A DNA stretch of 64,000 nt, from assembly GCF_001898575.1 (NCBI RefSeq), contig NZ_MKUD01000058.1, positions 186,001-250,000 of the forward strand, read 5' to 3'. The notes under the pieces are model-generated. The model worked only from the letters and a program-made list of their open reading frames with translations, did no database searches and was not told the origin of the DNA. Positions 52,953 through 61,484 of the stretch are shown here, in pieces. The stretch comes from Spirosoma sp. 48-14 (lineage in GTDB: Bacteria; Bacteroidota; Bacteroidia; Cytophagales; Spirosomataceae). How positions within the stretch are numbered: the stretch's first letter is position 1; the number at the start of each line of letters is the position of its first letter. A program made the position numbers and the translations under genes.

Positions 52953-53285
52953 ATGACAGCTACTGTGAGGCCTACAGGAAAGATAATTTATGAAGTTACG
53001 ATCAATTATGTTGGCTCATTGACAACCCTTCGTCAACGGGAACCAACCGTAATTTTTTTCTCAAACCTACGGAAAGCGGTCGATGCGATTACGGCTGAAC
53101 TGGCACTCAATAACTGGCCACCGAAGGTTAATTATACCGCCGTTTATCGGGGTGTAAAGCAGCGTGATTTTTATAGCTGCGATTTTACAATGGCAGGACT
53201 GCGTGTATTCCGACTGAAAATTGTTCCGCGTATCCTGAACCCAGCCTTACCTCGCCTGGGGATCGATGAAAATCCAGCTAAATAA
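52953..53285 (+). CDS. Uncharacterised small soluble protein
   Basis: 110 residues, basic, no signal peptide. The pattern IIYEVTINYVGSLTTLRQR, a helix with NLRKAVDAITAELALNNWPP and a final strand-rich part suggests a small alpha/beta fold. No family recognised. It sits alone between two hairpins. The 240-base spacer before it holds the pdhB terminator and an AT-rich stretch. Confidence 0.6.
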   Translation: MTATVRPTGKIIYEVTINYVGSLTTLRQREPTVIFFSNLRKAVDAITAELALNNWPPKVNYTAVYRGVKQRDFYSCDFTMAGLRVFRLKIVPRILNPALPRLGIDENPAK

Positions 53286-53357
53286 AAATAGTCAGGGCCA
53301 ATATGGTCACGTATCGCACCTATACACTGCCTGACCACTCTTGCCCCTGACTATTTT
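53285..53357. terminator. Inverted repeat between convergent small gene and nadC
   Basis: AAAATAGTCAGGG and CCCTGACTATTTT pair at the outer ends; inner words GGTCA/TGACC also match. Bidirectional terminator candidate. Confidence 0.6.
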
Positions 53358-53363
53358 CGACCC

Positions 53364-54197
53364 TTAATATGCTTTTAAACTCAAATCCAGGCTTTTGATC
53401 TGGTGTGTCAGAGCCCCAGACGAAATAAAGTCAACCCCTGTTTCGGCGTATGCCCTGAGATTCGTTTCGTCGATACCTCCCGACGCTTCAGTTATGAATC
53501 GGCCATTGATCAGGCGGACCATTTCACGAATGCCTTCAGGGGTGAAATTGTCCAGCAAAATAACATCGACCTGCCCAACCCGTAAAACCTCTTCCACCTC
53601 TGCCCGATTGCGAGTTTCTACTTCGATCCGGAGCGAACGGCCTGTGTCCTTCAAATAAGCAACCGCTTTAGTTATGGCCGCTTCGATACTACCTGCGTAG
53701 TCGACATGATTATCCTTGATCAGAATCATGTCGTACAACCCAAAGCGGTGGTTTACGGCTCCACCGATCTTCGTCGCCATTTTCTCGCAGATGCGGAAGT
53801 TAGGCGTGGTTTTGCGCGTATCCAGCAATTTCGCCCGTGTGCCTTCGAGCAGATTGACTAACTCACGTGTGTGCGTTGCAATACCGCTCATGCGTTGCAT
53901 ACAATTAAGAACCAATCGCTCGGCTGTCAGGATATTTCGAGCGTTTCCGCTGACAGTCAACACAATATCGCCGGGTTTTATGCTGGCTCCATCCTGTATC
54001 AGCACATCAACCACAAACGTTGGGTCAACTTCAGCAAATATGGCTTGGGCAACCTCAACGCCCGCCAGAATACCCGCTTCTTTCACAAGCAACCTCGCTC
54101 GTTTTTGGGCGTCGGCCGGAATCGTGGATAAGGAAGTATGATCGCCATCGCCAACATCTTCGGCTAAGGCCAATTTGATAAATTCATGCAGATTCAT
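53364..54197 (-). CDS. nadC: Nicotinate-nucleotide pyrophosphorylase (carboxylating)
   Basis: 277 residues. Signature blocks are FIKLALAEDVGDGDHTS at the N-terminus, AERLVLNCMQRMSGIATHT, LLDTRKTTPNFRICEKMA (PRPP and quinolinate contacts), LIKDNHVDYAG and IEVETRNRAEVEEVL, ending with GVDFISSGALTH. It converts quinolinate to nicotinate mononucleotide, completing the de novo NAD route with the nadA and nadB genes of this window. Not linked to them in an operon. Confidence 0.96.
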   Translation of the reverse strand: MNLHEFIKLALAEDVGDGDHTSLSTIPADAQKRARLLVKEAGILAGVEVAQAIFAEVDPTFVVDVLIQDGASIKPGDIVLTVSGNARNILTAERLVLNCMQRMSGIATHTRELVNLLEGTRAKLLDTRKTTPNFRICEKMATKIGGAVNHRFGLYDMILIKDNHVDYAGSIEAAITKAVAYLKDTGRSLRIEVETRNRAEVEEVLRVGQVDVILLDNFTPEGIREMVRLINGRFITEASGGIDETNLRAYAETGVDFISSGALTHQIKSLDLSLKAY

Positions 54198-54287
54198 AGT
54201 TGCAAGGTAGCAGATTATTTTTTCAACCGAAAACTACTTGCATTCCTCCCGAATTGGTACGAAATTTGTCATCCGCTAAGGAAATTT

Positions 54288-54674
54288 ATGAACCAACCGC
54301 GAGTCATACAACGCTTTTCGAGCCTGATGCTGGCTACCCTACTGCTGTTTACAGCTATATGGGGGCATAGCAATACCGCTCAGGCAAAGCAGTTGGTGAC
54401 GCCCAAGCCGGTTGCCCAACAGTCGAAATCGGGCAAAGCGACGGATGCATCTTCATCCAATGCCCAACTGAGCGCGGCCCAATTTGAAGCGGTCGTTACC
54501 CCCGCAATAAAAGTAGGCGAATCGGGCCAGACCGCTTTTCTGCTCCCCGAACCGACGCTTGTGATTCTGCTGCTGCTGAGCGTTGTATTGCTTCAGCACT
54601 TTACCCTGCCGCATTTTTATTTCTCGTATTTCAGGCACGTCTTCGGGCACCATATTGCCACCAATGCGCCCTAG
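54288..54674 (+). CDS. Small exported membrane protein of unknown function
   Basis: 128 residues from ATG 54288. A signal peptide (FSSLMLATLLLFTAIWGHSN, ending near TAQA) precedes a polar Ser/Lys/Gln-rich part and one hydrophobic segment (TLVILLLLSVVLLQHFTL). The last 25 residues are aromatic and His-rich (FYFSYFRHVFGHHI). I recognise no family. It is divergent from nadC and precedes secDF by 123 bases. Confidence 0.55.
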   Translation: MNQPRVIQRFSSLMLATLLLFTAIWGHSNTAQAKQLVTPKPVAQQSKSGKATDASSSNAQLSAAQFEAVVTPAIKVGESGQTAFLLPEPTLVILLLLSVVLLQHFTLPHFYFSYFRHVFGHHIATNAP

Positions 54675-54773
54675 TTCTCACCAGGGGCTTCTTCCTTTTT
54701 GTCAGTACCCATCCGTTTTTCGGTCAATCTGATTGGCTGAAGCAATTTTTGTTCTAAATCAATTTATGTCAAA

Positions 54774-54789
54774 ACAGGCGTTTGCCTGT
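54774..54789 (+). promoter_or_regulatory. Small hairpin just before the secDF start
   Basis: ACAGGC, GTTT, GCCTGT, eight bases before ATG 54798. It may affect translation initiation. Confidence 0.35.
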
Positions 54790-54797
54790 GCAAACCA

Positions 54798-57700
54798 ATG
54801 CAAAACAAAACCGGAATTCTAATTCTGACTGGGGTTATTGCGGCTATTTGCCTCTACTTCCTGTCATTTACCTTCGTCTCGCGGAGCATTAAAACGGATG
54901 CTGAGGCTTACGCCACCAATAAGCAGGGGCTTGTTGACCGTAACAAGAAACAGCATTATCTGGATTCGCTGTGGAAAGAGCCCGTTTATCTGGGTAGCAC
55001 GCTCCAGGAAGTAACCGAACGCGAGCTGGGTCTGGGTCTTGACTTACAGGGCGGTATGCACGTCGTTCTCGAAGTGTCTCCGGCCGATATTCTGCGTGGC
55101 CTGTCGGGTAATAACCGCGATCCGAAATTCAACCAGGCGCTGAAACTGGCGCTGGAAGATCAGAAAACCAGCACCGCCAAATTCGTGGATCTGTTTGCGG
55201 ATGAGTTCAAAAAACTGGCTCCAGATACCAAACTGGCAACCGTTTTCGCAACCAGTGCGAACCGCAGCAAAATCAACTTCCAATCGTCGGATACCGAAGT
55301 TCGGAAGTTACTGAATACGGAAGTTGAAGATGCCATCAAACGGGCTTATCAGATCATTCAGGCACGGGTCGACAAATTCGGGGTAGCCAACCCTAACATT
55401 CAGCGTTTGCCGGGTTCTGGCCGTATCCAGATCGAACTGCCCGGTGTCGATAATCCAGAGCGTATTCGTCGTCTGCTGACAGGTGCTGCTAAACTGGAGT
55501 TTACCGAAGTTTACCGCCTGAACGAACTGGCTCCGGCTATTGAAGGCATTGGCGCTTACCTGTTACGCGAAGAAGCCGCCCGGAAAACGGCCCTGAAAAC
55601 TAGCTCGCCAGCCGCAGGCACAGCCACTAAAGGCGCATCGGGCACATCGAGCCTGGAGTCACAATTGGCTCAGGGCAACAAATCGGATTCGGCCAGCAAA
55701 GCGAAAAACGATACGGCTGCCGCAGCTGCTCAGGGCAATGCGCTTACGCAGCTGTTCTTACCAGTTGGCCAGGACCAGTTGGGTGTTTACCTGAAAGATA
55801 CAGCACGGGCCAACGCCGTTCTGAATACGCCTGAGATCCGTAACCTGTTTCCGGCCGACATCGTGTTTGCCTGGGATCGGAAAGCATTCAAAGCAACGGA
55901 TGGTAAAGAGATTCTGCCACTTTATTTCCTGAAAAAATCAGGCGGACGTGCTCCGCTCGAAGGCGATGTGATTACCGATGCTACCAACGACTATGACGAC
56001 CGTGGCCGCCCCGAAGTGACCATGAACATGAATGCCGAAGGTGCTCGTAAATGGCGTAACCTGACAGCTGCCAATGTAGGTCGCCCAGTCGCTATTCTGC
56101 TGGATAACCTGGTTTATACGGCTCCAAACGTACAGAACGAAATTCCAAATGGTCGTTCAAGCATTTCGGGTAACTTCACTGTTGAAGAGACCAAAGACCT
56201 TGCCAACGTATTGAAAGCTGGTAAACTGCCTGCTCCAACCAATATTGTTGAGGAAAGTATTGTCGGTGCTACACTGGGTTCTGAGGCCGTTAGCGCTGGG
56301 GTCCTATCATCTCTTGTTGGTATCCTGCTCGTACTGGGATTTGTCGTATTTTACTACAATCGTGCAGGTTTGATTGCCGACATCGCTCTGATTGTCAACC
56401 TGTTCTTCCTATTGGGTGTTATGGCCTCGCTGGGTGCCGTGCTGACGATGCCAGGTATTGCCGGTATCGTACTCTCGATAGGTATGGCCGTAGATGCGAA
56501 CGTACTGATTTTTGAGCGGATTAAAGAGGAACTCGCAGAAGGCAAAACATTTAAGGTGGCCGTTGCCGATGGCTTTAAAAATGCCATGTCGTCAATTATT
56601 GACTCGAACGTGACGACTTTCCTGACAGGTGTTGTCCTCTTCATTTTCGGTACAGGTCTGATTCTGGGTTTTGCTACGACGTTGATTATCGGTATTCTGA
56701 CATCGCTGTTTGCAGCCATTTTCATTACCCGACTGATTCTGGAATATTATATCCGTAACGGCAAAACGTTAACATTTACATCGTCATGGGCTAAGAACCT
56801 GTTTAAAGATTCTGATTTCGATTTCGTATCGCGCCGGAAGCTGTACTATACTATTTCGTCGGCCATTATCGCAGCGGGTATTATTTCGGTCCTTTTCAAA
56901 GGATTTGGACTAGGAGTAGATTTCAAAGGCGGCCGCTCGTACGTAATCCGTTTTGAGAAATCGGTTAGCACCGACGACGTTCGGAATTCGCTGGAAGGTG
57001 TATTAGGTGCATCGCCCGAGGTGAAAACCTATGGTGGTACGGGTATTGGTGCCAATCAGGTAAAAGTTACCACACCATATCTGGTTGATGATAACTCGCA
57101 GGGCGCTGACAAGAAAGCCGAAGCCACTATCTACAAAGGATTAAGCAGCCTGAAAGGGAATCCGGCTAAAATCGAAAGCTCACAGAAGGTGGGGCCAACT
57201 ATTGCCAACGATATTATGACCTCGGCTGTATGGTCAATTCTGCTGGCGGTAGCGGTCGTGTTCGTCTACATCCTGATCCGATTCAAACGACTGGCGTTTG
57301 GTTACGGTGCGGTGGTTGCCATGTTCCACGACGTTTTGATTATCCTGGCTATCTTCTCGATTTTCAACGGACTGCTACCCTTTTCGCTCGATGTTGACCA
57401 GGCATTTGTTGGTGCTTTGCTGACGATCATGGGGTATTCGATGAACGACACAGTTGTTGTATTCGACCGGGTTCGTGAATACCTGAACGAAAACCGGGGT
57501 AAGAAAGAAAGCATTCCGACCATTATCAACAACGCGTTGAACAGTACGCTGAGCCGAACAGCCGTAACGGGCTTCTCGACCATTCTGGTTCTATTAGTCC
57601 TCTTCATTTTCGGGGGCGAAACTATCCGGGGCTTCTCGTTCGCTATGTTGATCGGTGTCGTTGTCGGTACCTATTCATCGCTATTCGTTGCTACCCCGAT

Positions 57701-57890
57701 TGTGGTTGATGCCCTAAGCCGTGATCAGGATAAAGATACGGCTGCCCCAGCCATCGCCGAAAAGAAAACCGGCTATGACGCTATTCCTGCCGATTTCACA
57801 ACGAAAGAGGCTGCTACGCCTGAAGAATTTACAGCGACCAAAAAGGAAAAGAAAGATAAAAAACCTCTGATTCGCCCTTCGCAATCGTAA
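54798..57890 (+). CDS. secDF: SecD-SecF fusion protein translocase
   Basis: 1030 residues. The SecD part (about 1-640) has the membrane start, GLGLDLQGGMHVVLEV, the P1 head and motifs such as RPEVTMNMNAEGARKWRN, GRSSISGNFTVEETKDL and GMAVDANVLIFERIKEEL. A Ser/Ala/Lys-rich insert near residues 275-320 is unlike typical SecD. The SecF part (about 670-1010) has GLGVDFKGGRSYVIRFE, GYSMNDTVVVFDRVREYL and SRTAVTGFSTILVLL. It uses proton-motive force to pull proteins through SecYEG. Such fusions are usual in Bacteroidota. Confidence 0.96.
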   Translation: MQNKTGILILTGVIAAICLYFLSFTFVSRSIKTDAEAYATNKQGLVDRNKKQHYLDSLWKEPVYLGSTLQEVTERELGLGLDLQGGMHVVLEVSPADILRGLSGNNRDPKFNQALKLALEDQKTSTAKFVDLFADEFKKLAPDTKLATVFATSANRSKINFQSSDTEVRKLLNTEVEDAIKRAYQIIQARVDKFGVANPNIQRLPGSGRIQIELPGVDNPERIRRLLTGAAKLEFTEVYRLNELAPAIEGIGAYLLREEAARKTALKTSSPAAGTATKGASGTSSLESQLAQGNKSDSASKAKNDTAAAAAQGNALTQLFLPVGQDQLGVYLKDTARANAVLNTPEIRNLFPADIVFAWDRKAFKATDGKEILPLYFLKKSGGRAPLEGDVITDATNDYDDRGRPEVTMNMNAEGARKWRNLTAANVGRPVAILLDNLVYTAPNVQNEIPNGRSSISGNFTVEETKDLANVLKAGKLPAPTNIVEESIVGATLGSEAVSAGVLSSLVGILLVLGFVVFYYNRAGLIADIALIVNLFFLLGVMASLGAVLTMPGIAGIVLSIGMAVDANVLIFERIKEELAEGKTFKVAVADGFKNAMSSIIDSNVTTFLTGVVLFIFGTGLILGFATTLIIGILTSLFAAIFITRLILEYYIRNGKTLTFTSSWAKNLFKDSDFDFVSRRKLYYTISSAIIAAGIISVLFKGFGLGVDFKGGRSYVIRFEKSVSTDDVRNSLEGVLGASPEVKTYGGTGIGANQVKVTTPYLVDDNSQGADKKAEATIYKGLSSLKGNPAKIESSQKVGPTIANDIMTSAVWSILLAVAVVFVYILIRFKRLAFGYGAVVAMFHDVLIILAIFSIFNGLLPFSLDVDQAFVGALLTIMGYSMNDTVVVFDRVREYLNENRGKKESIPTIINNALNSTLSRTAVTGFSTILVLLVLFIFGGETIRGFSFAMLIGVVVGTYSSLFVATPIVVDALSRDQDKDTAAPAIAEKKTGYDAIPADFTTKEAATPEEFTATKKEKKDKKPLIRPSQS

Positions 57891-57893
57891 GGT

Positions 57894-57978
57894 AAAGAGC
57901 GAAAGCGCAAAAGAGTGAAAGAGCGAAAGCCATCCGGCAATTTTTTCGCTCTTTCACTCTTTCGCACTTTCGCTCTTT
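57894..57978 (+). terminator. 35-bp inverted word repeat after secDF
   Basis: Arms 57894-57928 and 57944-57978 match in 33 of 35 places and consist of the words AAAGAGCGAAAG and AAAGAGTGAAAG in tandem; a run of T follows. A strong terminator of the reiterated-word type. Confidence 0.8.
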
Positions 57979-58055
57979 TTTTTCGTATCTTTCCAAACGG
58001 TTTTACCCAAGATTCTTTTTCTAAACGACACAATCACCAAACTCTATTTCCCTAC

Positions 58056-59558
58056 ATGGAGACTAAACTAAAGACAGTTGATACCAGCGTGATGCGCAAA
58101 AAGCCGCTTTCGGCTTATGCCGCTGATGCGCAAAAAAGTGAGCTTAAACGTGTACTAACGCGCTGGGGCCTTACCTCGCTGGGTATTGGAGCCGTTATTG
58201 GTGGTGGTATTTTCGTATTGACGGGGATTGCCGCCCGCGAATGGGCAGGACCCGCACTAGCACTAGCTTTCGTCATTGCAGGGGTCGCCTGTACGTTTGC
58301 CGCCTTGTGTTATGCTGAATTTGCGTCGATTCTGCCGGTAGAGGGCTCAGCTTATGCGTATTCTTATGGGACCGTTGGCGAATTGTTTGCCTGGCTCATC
58401 GGCTGGAACCTTATTTTGGAATATATGATGGGCGCTACTACGGTAGCCGTGAGCTGGTCGGGATACTTTGAAAAATTCCTCCATCTATTCCATATAGAAC
58501 CGCCCATATGGCTGATGAACGACCCGGTTACTGCCCACGAAAAGGCCGATGCTCTACGGGCTGCCGGTACTGCCGTCCCTGATTTTACATTTGCCATTAA
58601 CCTACCCGCCCTCCTGATCGTATGGGTCGTGACCTACATCCTAGTGAAGGGTATAAAAGAAGCCGCCAGCACCAATAACCTGATTGTGATGCTGAAAGTA
58701 GCAACAGTCATTTTTGTGATCATTGCCGGGGCTTTCTTTGTCGATACTGCCAACTGGACCCCATTTGTTCCAAATGCCGTTACCGACGATACAGGCCAAA
58801 CCCACTTTGGTGTTCCCGGTATCGTCACAGCAGCCGGTATCGTTTTCTTTGCTTATATTGGCTTTGATGCCGTTTCGACACAAGCTGGTGAGGCTATCAA
58901 TCCGAAAAAAGACGTTCCATTCGCTATCATTGCGTCGCTGCTGATTTGTACGGCTCTATACATTTTGGTTTCGCTGGTACTGACAGGTATGGTTAAGTAC
59001 GATACCCTTGACCTGAAAGCGCCGGTTGCGCAGGCTTTTGCAGACGCTGGCTTAACCTGGGCCGTATATTTAATTACGATTGCTGCTATTGCCGGTCTAA
59101 CCTCTGTAATGCTGGTGATGATGCTGGGACAAACCCGCGTTTTCCTGGGCATGGCCAAAGATGGTCTTTTACCCAAAGGGCTATTCGCGTCGATTCACCC
59201 TACCTTTAAAACCCCCTGGAAGAGTACCATCTTTGTCGGGACCATCGTTTCGATTGTAGCAGCCGTTACTCCTATCGATAAAGTATCGCAGTTAACCAGT
59301 TCGGGGACCCTGTTTGCGTTTGCCATGATTTGTGGAGCCGTTTGGCTGCTACGCGTTCGGGAGCCAAATCTGGAACGCCCCTATCGTACACCAGTTCTGC
59401 CTGTTATTGCTACCTGTGGTATTTTGGCGAACCTGTATCTGATGTGGAACCTACGTACCGATACGAAAATCACCTTCGTCGTTTGGTGTATTATTGGGCT
59501 TATCGTGTATTTCGCCTACAGCCGTAAGCACAGCAATTTGAATAATCCCGAAGAATAA
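58056..59558 (+). CDS. APC-family amino-acid permease
   Basis: 500 residues from ATG 58056, twelve membrane segments. The first segment has GIGAVIGGGIFVLTGIAA, the usual APC substrate-binding break; EGSAYAYSYGTVGELFAWLIGW and FFAYIGFDAVSTQAGEAINP follow. This form is close to the cationic amino-acid transporter/YfnA group. Substrate is uncertain. A TATCTTTC element (-7-like) lies 62 bases upstream. Confidence 0.9.
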   Translation: METKLKTVDTSVMRKKPLSAYAADAQKSELKRVLTRWGLTSLGIGAVIGGGIFVLTGIAAREWAGPALALAFVIAGVACTFAALCYAEFASILPVEGSAYAYSYGTVGELFAWLIGWNLILEYMMGATTVAVSWSGYFEKFLHLFHIEPPIWLMNDPVTAHEKADALRAAGTAVPDFTFAINLPALLIVWVVTYILVKGIKEAASTNNLIVMLKVATVIFVIIAGAFFVDTANWTPFVPNAVTDDTGQTHFGVPGIVTAAGIVFFAYIGFDAVSTQAGEAINPKKDVPFAIIASLLICTALYILVSLVLTGMVKYDTLDLKAPVAQAFADAGLTWAVYLITIAAIAGLTSVMLVMMLGQTRVFLGMAKDGLLPKGLFASIHPTFKTPWKSTIFVGTIVSIVAAVTPIDKVSQLTSSGTLFAFAMICGAVWLLRVREPNLERPYRTPVLPVIATCGILANLYLMWNLRTDTKITFVVWCIIGLIVYFAYSRKHSNLNNPEE

Positions 59559-59576
59559 ACTTCTCACCCCCTGAGT

Positions 59577-59613
59577 AAAAATGCCCCTTGGTCGAGAACT
59601 AAGGGGCATTTTT
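59577..59613 (+). terminator. Intrinsic terminator after the amino-acid permease
   Basis: Perfect 13-bp arms AAAAATGCCCCTT and AAGGGGCATTTTT, 11-base loop, U-run in the 3' arm. Confidence 0.88.
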
Positions 59614-59616
59614 CAT

Positions 59617-59658
59617 TAGTCTATAGACTAAAGATCTAGTATAAGGAGCGTACTTTTG
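59617..59658 (+). promoter_or_regulatory. Palindrome and -7 element before the TauE-type gene
   Basis: TAGTCTATAGACTA at 59617-59630 is a perfect 14-bp palindrome. TACTTTTG at 59651-59658 matches the -7 consensus, 20 bp further on. The palindrome sits where -33 is expected, as an operator would. Confidence 0.5.
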
Positions 59659-59664
59659 TGCTGC

Positions 59665-60462
59665 ATGAGTACACAGGAACTTATTGGCTATGCCTCAGCC
59701 CTTATTATCGGAATCGTGCTTGGCTTAACCGGCGGAGGGGGGTCGATATTGACCGTTCCTATTTTTGTGTACGTTTTCCAGATTTCACCTGTATTAGCCA
59801 CTACCTATTCGCTGTTTGTAGTGGGATCTACCTCATTGGTCGGCTCGGTCAATCATATCTGGAAAGGCCGGGTCGATTTGCGGATTACAGCCGCTTTTGC
59901 GTTTCCCTCGTTTGTTTCCGTTTACCTAAGCCGGCGATTTCTGGTTCCTGCATTACCCGACCCATTGTTTCAGGTTGATCACTTTCAACTCTCGAAAAGC
60001 GATGCTATCCTCTACTTTTTCGCAATTGTCATGGTGCTAGCCGCTCGGTCTATGATTCGGAGTGAACGGCCCGAACAGGGGGAAGCGGCTGATGGAAAGC
60101 CTCGTTACGGCAATCTGGCCCTGGATGGACTCTCGGTAGGTCTATTGACAGGCACAATCGGAGCCGGGGGTGGTTTTCTGATTGTACCGATGCTCGTTCT
60201 GTTAGCCGGTCTACCCATTCACCGGGCTGTAGCCACCTCCATACTGATTATAGCGGTCAACTCGTTCGTAGGCTTTCTAGGCGACATTCACCATACCGAT
60301 CTTAACTGGAATTTTCTGCTGCCCTTTACCGGCTTATCTATTGTCGGCATTTTTATTGGGATGTATTTCACCCGTTTTGTCCCGCCTGACCGTTTAAAAA
60401 AAGGCTTCGGCTGGTTCGTTCTGGCCGTAGCAACCTATATAATCCTGAAAGAGATTCTGTAG
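59665..60462 (+). CDS. TauE/SafE-family sulfite or anion exporter
   Basis: 265 residues from ATG 59665, eight membrane segments. The two family motifs are [19 protein letters not shown] at the N-terminus and [19 protein letters not shown] at about 165. The family exports sulfite, sulfoacetate or related organosulfonates. Substrate here is unknown. A short leader and possible operator precede it. Confidence 0.9.
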   Translation: MSTQELIGYASALIIGIVLGLTGGGGSILTVPIFVYVFQISPVLATTYSLFVVGSTSLVGSVNHIWKGRVDLRITAAFAFPSFVSVYLSRRFLVPALPDPLFQVDHFQLSKSDAILYFFAIVMVLAARSMIRSERPEQGEAADGKPRYGNLALDGLSVGLLTGTIGAGGGFLIVPMLVLLAGLPIHRAVATSILIIAVNSFVGFLGDIHHTDLNWNFLLPFTGLSIVGIFIGMYFTRFVPPDRLKKGFGWFVLAVATYIILKEIL

Positions 60463-60533
60463 ATTATTTAGTAGGCAATTGTCAATAATCATCCAGTCCC
60501 CAGCCTATTGCTTTACAAGTCTTGTCTACCAAC

Positions 60534-61436
60534 TTAGTCTTCCCGAACCCGGATATTGGCCTGGTTAACCGTAGCCGTTCGACTACGCACAGCCGATGTA
60601 ATAAAAAATCCGACAGCCGTTCGACCCGACGCATTGGTATTGATGATATTGGTAGGAATGTTGGCAGGTGGCGTAGCAAACAATCCTCCGTTGGTAATCT
60701 GGGTTCGGAACTGCTGCCAGAAGTCGAAAGCTTCCGACGTAAGCGATTGCAATTCTACTTTTACCACATCATTCATATTATATAAACTATCAATATTAAT
60801 TGACCGCCGGATAGGTGCAATAAACATCAGCCCATCCGTAACAGAAGTACCGCTACGAAATCCCCCATCCTGCGATGTGACAATATTGCCCGGCTTATTC
60901 TGTAGTTGCCCATTCTGGAAAAAACGCACCCGGTAGTAGTCGGTTTGGTTAGGAATATCCATCGCATAAAACTCAGCCCGGTATCCTTCAATCTTTGAAA
61001 AAGGGCTACGCTTCCGCTTTACAAAAATGAGTGAATCAATGGATGGCACCCGGTTCATTTTTGAAACAGCCCGATACGTCTCTCCCTGAAAACCAATGGT
61101 AAGCTGATAGGTCCGGCCAATATGCCCTAAGGTATCGTTGCCTGTTGGCTGCCATACGTAATAGCCATCGTTGTCAGGGTCTAGAAACTTATAGGTCTTT
61201 CCGGCATCGTCGATAACATTTACCGTAGCACTGGTAGCGGCTGGCGGTGTACTGTTGTCGAAATAAGCAGCTGTTTGCGTTAATCGGATGGTTTGAGGGC
61301 CGGGCTGGTCGGTCAATGAGGCATCAACAGAAAGCTGCGTTGGGCCCGTATTCAGCTTGGCATCAATGACCGTTGTGCAGCTATCGAGCAACACAATAGT
61401 ACCTAGTAAAGCGAATAGTATTGAAAGTCGTGTCAT
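60534..61436 (-). CDS. DUF4249 lipoprotein
   Basis: 300 residues. Lipoprotein signal FALLGTIVLLDSC (Cys at about 20). The mature part is strand-rich with LSVDASLTDQPGPQTIRLTQ, YYVWQPTGNDTLG and a closing region VGFFITSAVRSRTATV, typical of DUF4249. These proteins are regularly encoded right after TonB receptors in Bacteroidota and are probably their surface partners. Here the receptor gene ends 48 bases upstream. Confidence 0.85.
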   Translation of the reverse strand: MTRLSILFALLGTIVLLDSCTTVIDAKLNTGPTQLSVDASLTDQPGPQTIRLTQTAAYFDNSTPPAATSATVNVIDDAGKTYKFLDPDNDGYYVWQPTGNDTLGHIGRTYQLTIGFQGETYRAVSKMNRVPSIDSLIFVKRKRSPFSKIEGYRAEFYAMDIPNQTDYYRVRFFQNGQLQNKPGNIVTSQDGGFRSGTSVTDGLMFIAPIRRSINIDSLYNMNDVVKVELQSLTSEAFDFWQQFRTQITNGGLFATPPANIPTNIINTNASGRTAVGFFITSAVRSRTATVNQANIRVRED

Positions 61437-61484
61437 TGTAGTAGTGGCCTTTTTAGGATGGCGTTTGGCTACAGATTTGTTGTT

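Noticed and set aside
53716-54141. 141-codon plus-strand frame
   Set aside because: Antisense to nadC, which has all its family motifs; no independent start signal.
56354-56725. 123-codon minus-strand frame
   Set aside because: Antisense to membrane segments of secDF, lysine- and proline-biased shadow.
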